DNA of 64,000 bases from Scleroderma bovista (taxonomy: Eukaryota; Basidiomycota; Agaricomycetes; Boletales; Sclerodermataceae): assembly GCA_037178675.1 (NCBI GenBank), contig JAYMGJ010000167.1, positions 41,818 through 105,817 on the forward strand, given 5' to 3'. The position numbers were made by a program, and so were the translations under genes. The notes beneath the pieces were generated by a model. The model searched no databases. It saw only the letters and a program-made list of their open reading frames with translations, and was not told the DNA's origin. Each line of letters starts with the position of its first letter. Position 1 is the first letter of the stretch. Shown here piece after piece: positions 24,147 through 35,791 of the stretch.

Positions 24147-25292
24147 CTAGATGCTGCCAGAGGGAAACTGTAAGCCTAGTTGAGCTCTGAACTTCACAAA
24201 TTTCTCGCAGGGCAAGTTCTTGGTGAGCAGATCGGTGGGATTCTCAGCACCATCAATGAAGAATAGTTCCACATTACCTTTTGTGACTGACTCGCAGATT
24301 CTGTGGTAGTGGATGTTGATGTGCTTGGAGCGAGGCTCCGTTATGGGGTTGGATGCCATGAATATGGACCCCTGATTATCACCGCAAATTGGGATAGCTT
24401 TCAGCTTATAGCCAAGCTCACCAAGTAAACTCCAAATCCAGGTGACTTGGCGAGCGCAATTGCTCAAAGCCATGTATTCAGCCTCAGTGGACGAGTACGC
24501 AATAGTCTTCTGTGCACGAGAAGTCCAACTGATCAAGCCATCTGCAAGTTTCAGGTAGAAACCTGTCTGTGAGAGGCGAGAGGTAGGGCCTGATCCCCAA
24601 TCTGAGTCCGTGCATGCAATCAGGCCAGCACCGGATCCACCGTTGTATACTAGGGAGTATGTAGGTGTCCCAATTAAATAGCAACAGATATACAGCGCTT
24701 TGGACAGGTGGTCCTGGGATGGATTCGCGGCATGGTGCGAGAGATGGGTGACTGCAAAGGCAATGTCGGGCCTAGTGCCTAACATAAGGTACAGGAGGGA
24801 CCCAATAACCATCTGGAAACAGGAGTGGAGTTCTGCATCAACAGGCTCTGTATTTTTGGCAGCATAGTAGCCAGCTGGCAGTGGGGTGCTTGCAGACTTT
24901 GCATTTAGCATGCCACAGCGTTCAATGACCTTTTGTAGGTATGCACACTGATCCAGGTGGATAGCGCGACCTTTGCGAGTGATTTGCATTCAGAGGAACT
25001 CCTTAGGTTCTCCAAGGTCTCTGCACTCCCATTTGTGCATGAACTGCGCTTTGATGGCATCAACAACAGCCTTGTTAGGGCCACAGAATAAAGTGTCGTC
25101 AACGTAGATAATACCAATGACGATGTTGGTGCTTTTCTTCTTGTAGAAGAAGATGCCTGCTTCAGACTTAAGGCGCTCAAACCCAAGCTCTTTGAGAGAC
25201 TCATCGAGTGTGCGCCACCAAGCTAGGCCAGCCTGTTTGAGGCCATAGAGGGCACGCCAGAGGCAGAGCACTTTGTGCTCTTGCCTGGTGTC
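24147..25292 (-). pseudogene. Ty1/copia pol fragment: RT (3' part) and RNase H
   Basis: Minus strand reading: RT with YGLKQAGLAWWRTL and the catalytic IYVDDTLFCG, then RNase H with ACTDSDWGSGPTSRLSQTGF, STEAEYMALSNCARQ and RSKHINIHYHRI, and a C-terminal AENPTDLLTKNLP. A TGA stop (24990-24992, minus) separates PKEFL from MQITRKG, at the same place as in the copy at 33809. The 5' part is lost: at 25292 the reading ends at sequence beginning TGTCACGCACC. The 3' LTR follows. Confidence 0.9.
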
Positions 25293-27419
25293 ACGCACCA
25301 AACAGGTTTGGTACAGTGAACATGGAAGATAATGCCTATATCAAATGATCCTTATGCGAAGGATAAGCACGACGGACCCTCATCGTAGCCATCTATCGCA
25401 CAAGAAGACTATCCTGATGTGAGAGATGAATGCCAATGCAGACAGTCATCTATCACACAAGAACCGCCAAGAAGCAGAAGAAACTGAAGGAATAACGTCA
25501 ATTGTGGTATGAGAAAGGAATGCACACGTCTGCAGTCCAACTCCCATACCAGAACGATCAAAGAATCCAAAGAATTGATGGAGAAACGAAGGAGAAAGAG
25601 AAGAAATGATTTTTAGCGCCCAAATGTCATTTTTAGGCGCCCAGTGCCGGCATTCCGATATTTTGAATAGCTCCATCGTTTCTGAAGCTATCAGGCACGT
25701 GACTATACCGTCAGAGAGCCTAGAACGTGGTCTATCTGCCTGTCAAGTTCCGACGCAAATCCGTTCATTTCCCACGGAGATATTCCCCCCACAATCCAGA
25801 CGTTCGCTTCATCGCTCACTATGGAGTCCGTATTTTCTCTGGATCATTTCTCTGCTATTGCAGCAGATCTCCATTATGTCCTACTCTTAGGACAGCCTCT
25901 CCCAGAGTTCCCGTGCACTGCCTGGCACATATCTTCCCAGCCTGCTCCCTCAGTCCCTCTCGTTCTCGGTCAGCGCGTTCTCCTCGTCAGTCCTGCATCA
26001 AGGACATACTTTGGTCATCTTAGGTCTATTGTCAAGCTTGAGAAGTCTTCTCTGGTTGTCTCTGTGTCCCCTGAGCCCTCAGCCTATGGTCCCTTCCTCC
26101 CAGATACTTGCCATGTCCATCTTCCTCTGTCGTTCGTCTTGCTTCCCTGGATGTGTCGAATTCAATACTCTATCCGCTTCCCTACTTTCAGACGACGTCC
26201 CCCAGCACCGTGACAGTTATTCCCCCACTTTATAGTGCTATTAGGAAGAAGAACCCTCTCTCGTTCTATCCCAGAAGAGAGCTCGTCAAGGGAGCCCATG
26301 GTTGTGCTTCAGCGGTGCTAGAACACATGCACTATACCTTAGTGTATGCTGACCCCCCAAAAAGACCTCTGGACCCCTGGTACCCTTCTTGTGGCTGTTT
26401 TGTCTCTGATCAATCCCCCTATTAATCTCAGATCTTCCCCATTGTTGTCCCATCAAATTCCTGATGGTACACAGCCCCCCATCAAACTTCTTAGGCTGTG
26501 CATCAATGACTCCTTCTGCTGTGCAGTGACTCATCCCTTGCTTACTGATGCTCTCTTGTCATCAGTATTACTCTATCCCTTTCGCATTTTTGGTATATTA
26601 CTCAGCTGATGACTCACTCCCTTACCAATCAATCTTGTCATGCAGCTTACTCATTCCTTTACTCAGCAGCTTATTCATGCTTCCTATGCTTACTCATTCC
26701 TGCTTATCCCTTGCTTACTGATCGCTTACAAACCCCTTACAAAGCTCTTACCAATCCCTTACCAATCCTTGACAAATTCTGCTTACTCCCTTCTCTTTTT
26801 GTACTTTAATGCTGTGCCCCCCCATGTATTTAAACCCCTGGGCTCAGCCCAGTGAAAAAGACCCAATTGCACGAAATTATCCCTCTCTCAGACTCTCTCA
26901 ATCAGTATCCCTTCAGCCTTTGAGTCCCTGTAGGCTTCAGTGAAGGTCTAAAGGCTCAATATTGTCAAGTTTATCCAAGTTATTCAAGATCTATTCTTTA
27001 TACTAGGCTCAAGCGGAGTCTAGGCTTCATACCAGTCAATCTTCCTTGCCTCTGGACATCAGAGGCATCTCTGCCCCTTTGCTGCACCAATCTCTAGGTG
27101 TAGTATCGCTGTTTCAGTCTCAGTCAACCCAATCCCCGCTTTGACACTTCCTAGGCTTTAGGAAGAGTCCAGACCCCTATCCCCTTCATCTTCTATTACT
27201 CCTGTACCCCAGGAGTATCCTGCATCATCGTCTGCATCACCCTGTTGGTGTAGATCCCCTTCCCCCCTCCTCAGCACATCCTCTCTGGACACCGTGGAGG
27301 TAAACCACCACTCGCACTTTTTGTAGTCCTTTGTTGGTGTTGTGTTTGGGTTATTACTCCGACCCAAATCCACACTTTGACTCACACTGGGCATGCAATT
27401 GATGAAGTTCTTGGACTGA
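25293..27419. other. non-coding LTR-like sequence related to 51.3-52.7 kb and 54.3-54.5 kb
   Basis: No supported gene. The stretch 26560-27130 has 'cttaccaatc' repeats, a TATA-like 'tatttaaa' and 'aggcttcagtgaagg', resembling 51560-52150 in layout. At 27240-27380, on the minus strand, 'ttgggttggagtaataaccc' and 'gcgagtggtggtttacctc' match 54370-54470. This is probably a decayed LTR element of the second copia lineage. Confidence 0.45.
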
Positions 27420-27560
27420 TTGTGAGGCACAGGGCTGATAAGAGACCTCATTCATGACAGAACCGCAAGTGTTAGAAGGCTGATTCATGTGTCAAAGGAC
27501 ATTCGTCGAGTTGGCGAAGCACTTCCCACAGTTGGCACAGAAAGATGTCTTCTGTGCGCG
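27420..27560 (-). pseudogene. zinc-finger exon remnant, Plavaka-like N terminus
   Basis: The minus strand encodes SFCANCGKCFANSTNVL, a TGA stop, then HMNQPSNTCGS. With the stop disregarded this is a C-x2-C ... H ... C zinc finger of the kind that starts Plavaka-type transposases. The TGA follows CTT and could derive from CGA. No matching transposase body is nearby, so it is a fragment. A 42-bp direct repeat lies just to its right at 27590-27675. Confidence 0.35.
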
Positions 27561-27781
27561 AGAGATTCTCTTCTTTGCCTTGGGCATGAGTCAATGAAGA
27601 GAAATGCGAAGTGATTACGGGATCTGCCGAAGAGTCAGTGAAGAGAAATGCAAAGGTAATTGCGGGATCTGCCAAAGGAGTGAGGGACTTGTCTAACTTG
27701 ATCAACGCTGCGAAACCCAAACCTCAGTAGTATGTTTTCCTTTGAACTCAAACACATGTCTTCACTTCACTGTTACTAGAA

Positions 27782-28397
27782 ATGATAGATTCCTCATCTA
27801 TTGCACTCAGAGGAATTCCAAATCTGAAACAAGAGCCAACTAATTCAGCAAACTTCGACAATACTTCAACACTTGGTCTGCCAGAAATAGGCTATGAGCA
27901 TGAAGAGGTATGATTTCCCCTCTTCTCTTTTACATCTAATGTTTCTTATCCTCTGCCAATAGCCAGCTAGTATGCGAAGTGGAATTGATATGATCCTGGC
28001 GCCACATGATATTACTGAAGCTGGCCTCCTCTTAGCGACCGCTCGTGCAGACTGTAGGATACGGGTCACTGAAAGGGACCTTGCAGATCAAGTCATGCGG
28101 CAGAGGGATATATTACAACTCCAGTATAGCCGATTGCAAGTGGCACGAGCCCATCAAAATGTCTTGGTGGCAGAACTTCATGTTGGGTGCATTCGATTGA
28201 TTGTTAGAAAGGGTGGATATGTGAGTTTGGAATTTTCTGTGAGCAATTAATTTGGGTTTGTCATCATTACTTTGAGCTTTTTAAATTCTCCGGTCGCTAA
28301 TGTTGTTGTACAGGCCACGACAATTGTTATGTATGATGGAAATTGCGCTCATGGTACAGCTGGTGACAATGTATTAGGAGCACGAGTACTGATGTAG
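27782..28397 (+). CDS. hypothetical three-exon gene
   Basis: ATG at 27782. Exons 27782-27907, 27963-28220 and 28314-28397 are each a whole number of codons and are joined by canonical GT-AG introns (55 and 93 bp), ending at TAG 28395-28397; the product is 155 residues. The middle exon is helical with RADCRIRVTERDLADQVMRQ and QLQYSRLQVARAHQNVLVAE, a probable coiled coil, followed by GCIRLIVRKGGY. I recognise no family. It lies between transposon remnants, so it may be a gene fragment carried by an element. The clean phase-0 structure argues for selection at some time. Confidence 0.5.
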
Positions 28398-28639
28398 GGA
28401 ACAATAGTAGGTACTAGTACACCATGATGTCACAATGTTATGTTGAAATGTTTCATCATATCTGTGTGTTCTGTTTTCTCTATATACTGTTGTGATATCT
28501 GCTGGAATTGGAGCACTGTCTTTATAGTACTGTGTCCAGTTCTGTACAATATGAGCCCCATCTGTGTAGTCTGTACAAGCCCACACAGGATTGAGGATCC
28601 TGGGAACTCTGTAGCCTGAAAAGGATAGTTTGCTAATGA
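28398..28639. other. spacer without recognised content
   Basis: AT-rich sequence between the hypothetical gene and the truncated LTR. No repeats matched elsewhere in the window. Confidence 0.4.
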
Positions 28640-29028
28640 ATCTACAGAGTACTTATACTAAGTGCAAACTAGGGACAAGTATATATGGTGACAAGTAAAC
28701 AGCCTAATGGCGGACAAAGGACAACCGGAGTAAGGGATAGATCAGGTCCGACAAAAAATAAAGTCAGGTCCGATGAAAATAAACCAGGTCCAGTGAAAAT
28801 ACTACAATGTATGAGATATAATGAGTTCATGGAGAACTCAGGTCAAGGCAGGGTAGATGGGCAAGTGTGGTAAAGACTGTATGCGGGCTAGACCAAGGGT
28901 CGTAGTTAGCGGAAGGTTATCTGCGCAACCATTGACCAGAGTAACTGAGAACGACCAGAGTTGAGCTGTAGGACTGCAATGTGACTGGAGTAACTGGATA
29001 TGATCCAGAGTTGGACATGGTCGTAACA
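28640..29028 (+). mobile_element. truncated LTR, family LTR-3b
   Basis: Matches the reverse complement of 55955-56340, through 'gtgacaagtaaac' and 'gaaaataaaccaggtcc' to the end GGACATGGTCGTAACA. The first ~230 bp of the LTR are missing here. It abuts copia sequence at 29029. Confidence 0.75.
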
Positions 29029-30046
29029 CCTGTACGCCATCTCCAGTGCCTCCACCAGCACCGAGAACACCTTCACCAGCTAGAAACCTGCCACCTCTGG
29101 CACTGCAGCGTCCTGGCCGAGCTGAACGCCGCCAGAATGCACTGTGACCCCCTGCAGTTAATATACCTGCCCGCCCCCAACGTGAACATAGAGCGCCATT
29201 GCGCCCTGGTAATGTGTATGGTGAGCAGCGACATCCTGTCAAGCAACTCTGGGATATCAAAAGTGCCTCTCGATGGCAAGAAACTGTGGGTGAGGCCTCT
29301 AGGCCCCCACAACCGGACACACCAGACCATATCCCTGGTGGTTTCCCCAACACCTCTGCAACACCCAGTGAGGAAGATGTGTGAGGAAGGGGGAGCAAAC
29401 CTAGTCTGTTTCCTGATGGGCAAAGCCCTCACAACCAGCGAGCCTTGTTGGAGATAAACAGAACTGTTGTGGTATGTTTACCTACTTACATAAGCATGCA
29501 TCGCACTAGAGTAGAGTTCCTAGTACCATAGTTCCCTCAGTAGCTTGCCAGCATACTGAGGGTGAGTACCATTCCTACTAACCACTTTCCTACCTACTAA
29601 TACCTTGTAGTTACCTACAGGTATATACTAATATATTAGTAGCTTGCCAGCATACTGAGGTTACCTACAGTTCTCCTTCTCCCTTCTTTCAGGCTAGACC
29701 TTCCCTGTGCAGACCACCACCTTTCTATAAGCCTCAATATGAGAGTGTCCACAACTGGTCCTACAAGGACATTGCTTGCTTACCCTAAGCTGAGCAGAAA
29801 CTCCGGCGACTTGCTTGCCAAGAAGAGCTCGATGTGCTGTGAAAGTGCAAGGTCTTTGAGCTAGTTGACCGTCCCCGAGACTGGAAGGTCATTAAAAATT
29901 GATGGGTCTTTGATGTGAAGTCGGATGGCCGAAAGAAAGCCTGCTTAGTAGCAAAAGGCTTCTCCCAGGTTGAGGGATTAGATTTTGACCAGGTCTTCTC
30001 ACCAGTTGTGCGCTTTGAAACAGTGCACCTCATGCTTGTGCTTGCT
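29029..30046 (+). pseudogene. truncated copia copy: IN-RT linker and RT start
   Basis: Duplicates 32670-33408 of the main element: proline-rich linker, then LACQEELDVL, FELVDRPRDWKVIKN, a TGA stop at 29900-29902, WVFDVKSDGRKKACLVAKGF. It is interrupted by the solo LTR at 29446-29729. At 30046/30047 the RT breaks off after MLVLA and passes in frame into gag-like sequence of the main element. It keeps CGA at 29807-29809 where the main element has TGA. Confidence 0.85.
29446..29729 (+). mobile_element. solo LTR, family LTR-2, with 5-bp target duplication
   Basis: TGTTGGAGATAAACAG to CCTTTCTATA, 284 bp, flanked by AGCCT on both sides (29441-29445 and 29730-29734). The uninterrupted sequence at 33085-33100 (gtgAGCCTcaatatg) is the empty site. 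It matches 4768-5041. Confidence 0.9.
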
Positions 30047-33000
30047 CTGGCAACTACCATCCCTGCTGGCTCTCACCCCGCTCCGGCAATCACCAAAGTG
30101 CTTAGCCACTTTGCGTATCTCAAGGACACCGGCTTCGAGTTCCCTGCCCCCGTGCAGGCTATGATTATCCTCTGCAAGCTCCCTCCCACTATGGAGGTTG
30201 TAGCTCAAATTCTCAGCCAAATGTTGCCGGATGAGATCAAGAATCTGAAGCCCGATGGGATCGTCAAGGCCGCCACGCTCTCATTCGAGCAGAAAGGCGC
30301 CTCTTCCCGTGCTGGTGGTAAGGGCCCCCAGGCAAACAAGCTTAGCGCTGTAAAGCGCAAGCCGGCTGACCCCAAATTCGCCCGGCAGCAGCAGCAGCCC
30401 CAGAGGCAGCAGCAGCAGCAAGGCAGGTCCAACGGCGGTACGAGTGGAAATGCTCCTGCCCAAGGACAGGGAGGCCGCACACGCCGTGGCAGCAAGAAGG
30501 CTCGCGCTCGCCGCGAGAATGCCCAACAGGCAGCCTTTGCCACTTACGTCCACTACAATGGACCAGAACCCACCGTTGACCCTCGCGCCCTGGCCCACAC
30601 CCCCGGTGCTACCAACTACGGCCCCCCCACATTCGAAAATACTATCAAGGCCTTCGACTTGGCACACTGTCTGGGGGTAGAGCCCTCCTGCCAAACCATC
30701 CGCACCCTCGACCAAGTTGTGTCGATGGCGAGTGTGAACCTGGACCAGCCCGAGGCTGGTCCCTCCTCGCTGAAGTGCCCTCGCCTTGAGGAGCGCATCA
30801 CGATGTATGAGGATGCCATCTCCCTTGGGGATGATGAACCGTTCGCTCATGAGCCCTTCACCGACAATGCGTTCGACGAGATTGACGCGATGGTCCTTGA
30901 CCACTACAACGCGACGTCAATGGCGATGGGCGCGGAGGCCAGCCTTTTCAGGCAAGTACCTTCTGCACGCATGCTGACCGACACTGACACGCTCCCTTTA
31001 CATGTGCGCTTTACGCCATCACTGTATATAGCGAGTAGTAACTACAATATGTCATGTCGTGTCCCCTTGAGCAATGCATATATCTGTTCGTGTCTGAATG
31101 ATGCACGCTGTGCTGGCTGTAAGGGAAAAATGGTTGACAATAGTGAACTTTCTGGTGCCTTCTGGCTCCTAGACTCTGGCGCATCACGCCACTTCACCAG
31201 TGACATAGGCAATTTCACCTCCTATAATGCGCTAAAGCGAGCGCACTACGCCAAAATGGCCAATGGTGTAGCACTAATTGCTGGCATTGGCACGGTATTA
31301 CTCCGGTGCCTAGACCACAACTCAGGGGATGAGAAAGTCATTACACTCACCCAAGTGCTCCATATGCCAGGCGCTACTGCATGCCTCATTTCTATGGGCG
31401 AAATGCTCCAGCATAATTACAAAGTCACTGGCGATAAGCGAGGCATTAGCCTCACCCATAAAGCAGAACACCTATGGTTTGGGCCAGACCCAGAAGACGA
31501 TTGCAATGTCATTTTCGGGATTAGATCTATCCCGATAATTAGATCTAATTATATCGCCTCTGTGAGCAAAGTCAATTACGACATTATGCACTGGAGATTC
31601 GGGCACCCCTCGAAGGAAGTACTCTGATGCGCGCAAAAACATACACAGCGCTTCCCGGAAATCCACTTTCCTACTGAGGACTGTGTTTGCCCTGGATGTG
31701 CTCTTGACAAAATGCCCAATCGAGCTTTCCCAGAGAACGAAAGACGTGCTTCCAAGCCCTTTGAGCTGGTGCACTCTGATCTCAAATCCTTCCCGGTTAT
31801 GTTGTACCGGAAGTTTAAATATGTTATCACCTTCTACGACGACTATACTTCTCATGCATGGACTATGCCTCTTTGCTCCAAAGCTGCAGCGATTACGGCT
31901 GCCAAAGATTTCCTCGAAATGGTGCGCGTCCAACATGATACGCACGTCATTGGATGGATGTCTGATGCTGGCGGAGAGTATAAATCTGAACTATTTGATC
32001 GAGCACTCCTTGAGAAAGGCATTAAAATCTATCAAAGTGCTCCAAGAACCCCCATGCAGAATGGCTGCGCCGAGCGTTTAGGGCGCACTCTCATGGATAA
32101 AGCTGAGTCTATGCGGCATCAAGCCTGCATCCCTGACTCCTGGTGGGAATATGTGTTCGCTCACGCAACCCACATTTACAACCGTACTCTGGTAGCTTGC
32201 CTGCGATGGTGCACCCCCCATGAAATGCTTAAGGGGGAGATGCCTAACATCGACCACCTACGTGTGTTTGGCTGTGGAGCATTTGTATACCTCCCAGCAA
32301 TGGCTAGAGTGAATAAGATGGCTCCCAAGTCGGAGCTAATGACTTACGTCGGTGTTGCCCCTGGCAATGAGTGCAATTTCTTGTTTATGCACTCCACCAA
32401 TGCAGTGTTTACCGCTGCTCACGCCGTCTTTGACGAGTGTCACTTCCCTTGCTGCCCCAAAAACAGGCATGAACCTCTCAAGAACCCTTTCGGAAGGGCA
32501 AATCTGAAACCAGCCACTGATTGACCAGGGAATCCCCCTGATGATACCGACAGTGATGACGATGTGGAACACGACCATGGCTACCCACATCCCCAAGCGC
32601 AGGATGACGATCCAAAGTGCGAGGAACCTGAGGCTCCTGAGGAAGAGCCTAATCAAATAAATCCTCCCCATACGCCATCTCCAGTGCCTCCACCGGCACC
32701 GAGAACCCCTTCAGTGGCGAGAAATCCGCCACCTCCGGCACTGCAGCGCCCTGGCCGAGCTGAACGCCGCCAGAATGCACCGCGACCCCCTGCAGTGAAT
32801 ATTCCTGCCCGCCCCCAATGTGAACGTAGAGCGCCATTGCGCCCCGGCAACGTGTATGGTGAGCGGCGACACCCCGTTGAGCAACTCTGGGATATCAAAA
32901 GTGCCTCTCAATGGCGAGAAACAGTGGGTGAGGCCCCTAGGCCCCCACAACCAGACACGCCAGACCATGTTCCTGGTGGTTTCCCTGACACCTCTGCAAC

Positions 33001-34176
33001 GCCCAGTGAGGAAGATGTGCAAAAGATGTGCGAGGAAGGGGGAGCAAACCTAGTCTGATACCTGATGGGCAAAGCCCTTGAAACCCGTGAGCCTCAATAT
33101 GAGAGTGTCTGCAACTGGTCCTATAAGGACATCGCTCACTTACCCCAAGCTGAGCAGAAACTCTGGTGACTTGCTTGCCAAGAAGAGCTCGACGTGCTGC
33201 GAAAGCGCAAGGTCTTTGAGCTAGTTGACCGTCCCCGAGACTGGAAGGTCATTAAAAATTGATGGGTCTTTGATGTGAAGTCGGATGGCCGAAAGAAAGC
33301 CTGCTTAGTAGCAAAAGGCTTCTCCCAGGTTGAGGGATTAGATTTTGACCAGGTCTTCTCACCAGTTGTGCGCTTTGAAACAGTGCACCTCATGCTTGTG
33401 CTTGCTGCACTTGAAAACTGGTATATCACTGGACTCGACGTTTGGAGCGCCTACTTGTATGGCAAGCTCAATGAAGAGATCTATATGGAACAACCCGAAG
33501 GGTTTGCAGTTCCCAGGCAAGAGCACAAAGTGCTCTGCCTCTGGCGTGCCCTCTATGGCCTCAAACAGGCTGGCCTAGCTTGGTGGCGCACACTCAATGA
33601 GTCTCTCAAAGAGCTCGGGTTTGAGCGCCTTAAATCTGAAGCAGGCATCTTCTTCTACAAGAAGAAAGGCACCAACATCGTCATTGGTATTATCTATGTT
33701 GACGACGCACTATTCTGCGGCCCTAATAAGGCTGTTGTTGATGCCATCAAAGCGCAATTCATGTGCAAATGGGAGTGCAGAGACCTTGGAGAACCTAAGG
33801 AGTTCCTCTGAATGCAAATCACTCGCAAAGGTCACGCTATCCACCTGGATCAATGTGCGTACCTCCAAAAGGTCATTGAACGCTGTGGCATGCTTAATGC
33901 AAAGTCCGCAAGCACCCCACTGCTGGCTGGCTACTATGCTGCCAAAAATACAGAGCCTGTTGATGCGGAACTCCGCTCCTGTTTCCAGATGGTTATTGGG
34001 TCCCTCCTGTACCTTATGTTAGGCACTAGGCCCGACATTGCCTTTGCAGTCACCCATCTCTCGCACCATGCCGCAAACCCATCCCAGGACCACCTGTCCA
34101 AAGCACTTTATATCTGTCGCTACTTGATTGGTACACCTAATTACTCCCTAGTGTACAATGGTGGATCCGGTGCTGG

Positions 34177-35422
34177 TGTCAAGACCGGTTCTCCTCAACG
34201 ATCTTACTAGGAGGTCCAGAGGTGCAGGGAACTAATGAGGAGGTAAGTCCAGACACTAGTAGGTGCTAGTTAGTGCGGAGAGTCAAGTCCGGGTCAAACG
34301 AACGAAGTCACTAGAGAAGCACAGGGAGTAAGTCGGGGTTTTTGCGGAGTAAGTCCGGACCGCGGGAAAGTGGTCCGGAGTTGAGCGCAGCTTGTCCGGA
34401 GTGAAGGACATCCCAGAGGTGGGATAGTCCTGAGAGGTCTAGCGTTGAGTCTGGGACAGAGGTGGCTTTTGCCCTCGTGCAAGTAGGAGACTTGCTAGGA
34501 TCAGACATAGGACCAATGGGACGAGATAGGATGGAGGCTGAAGTTGGCCGGAGTTCAGGAGAACAAGATGGGATTAGGAGAGCATGGTGGGTAGTACAGA
34601 GTGGGGAGTATCTTAGTCGAGATTTGATCTAAGGACTACTAGGCCGGAGTACGGTAGTTTATATAGTAATGAAACTAAGGTGAGTATATACGGTGACAAT
34701 TAAACACCTTAATGTCGAGACAAGGGATGGAGCAGAAGCAGACAGGAAAATAAACCAGGTACAAGAAAATAAAGCAGGGACAGGAAAATAAACCGGAGTG
34801 GAAGCAGACATGGGGAACTAGAGTTACAGGGACGACGGAGGAAAAGCAGGGACAAGGGAACTAGGTCAGAAGAGGACAGGTAAGGGTCAGAGGTGGACTT
34901 AACTAATGTTAAGTCTGGAGCGATGTCCAGGACCAGAGGAAGTGGGACTGGAGGAAGTGCAAGAGCGGAGGGAGTGCACGAGCGGAGGGAGTGCACAGGT
35001 GGAGGAAGGGCAGAGTAGCCGGAGGAAGGTCCGGAGTTGGACATGAAAATGTCCTAAGCCTTTGGTGGACCTGACAGAGGAAGTGGAGCAGGAGCAGGAG
35101 CAGAACTGAGCCGGAGTTGGATGTACCAGCCGGAGTTGGGCTACGTTGCAGACAAGGCTAAGGGAGTGGCTGGACTGAAACCGGAGTAGCGACTAGTGGT
35201 AGGTACAGGTCCGACACAGAGGAGTTAGACCGCGGATCTGTCTGTAGGAAGACAGGGGTTAGTCCTGAGGCAGAGATGGACGTAGTGACCGGAGTTGAGC
35301 TGGAGTGCAGCTATAGGGCTGGAGATGGCCGGACTAGATCCGGAGTTGCATCTATGCCTAAGGAGAGGTCAGGCGGGCCATGGTTAGACTAGAGTTGCGA
35401 CTGGAAAAGTATGGATATGACA
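34177..35422 (+). mobile_element. solo LTR, family LTR-3, with 5-bp target duplication
   Basis: TGTCAAGACCGG to GGATATGACA, 1246 bp, flanked by GCTGG at 34172-34176 and 35423-35427. The uninterrupted sequence in the reverse copy near 24625 (ggtGCTGGcctgattgc) is the empty site. The interior is purine-rich with repeated 'ccggagt' and 'gagcggagggagtgcac' units and a TATATAGT box near 34660. A partial inverted copy is at 39134-40040. Confidence 0.9.
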
Positions 35423-35791
35423 GCTGGCCTGATTGCATGCACGGACTCAGATTGGGGATCAGACCCTATCTCTCGCCTCTCGCAGACAGGTTTCTACCTG
35501 AAACTTGCAGATGGCTTGATCAGTTGGACTTCTTGTGCGCAGAAGACTATTGTGTACTCATCCACTGAGGCTGAATACATGGCTTTGAGCGATTGTGCTC
35601 GCCAAGTCACCTGGATTTGGAGTTTACTTGGTGAGCTCGGCTATAAGCTGAAAGCTATCCCGATTTGTGGAGATAATCAGGGGTCCATATTCATGGCATC
35701 CAACCCTGTAACAGAGCCTCGCTCCAAGCACATCGACATCCGCTACCACGGAATCCGCAAGTCAGTCACAAAAGGTAATGTGGAGCTATTC

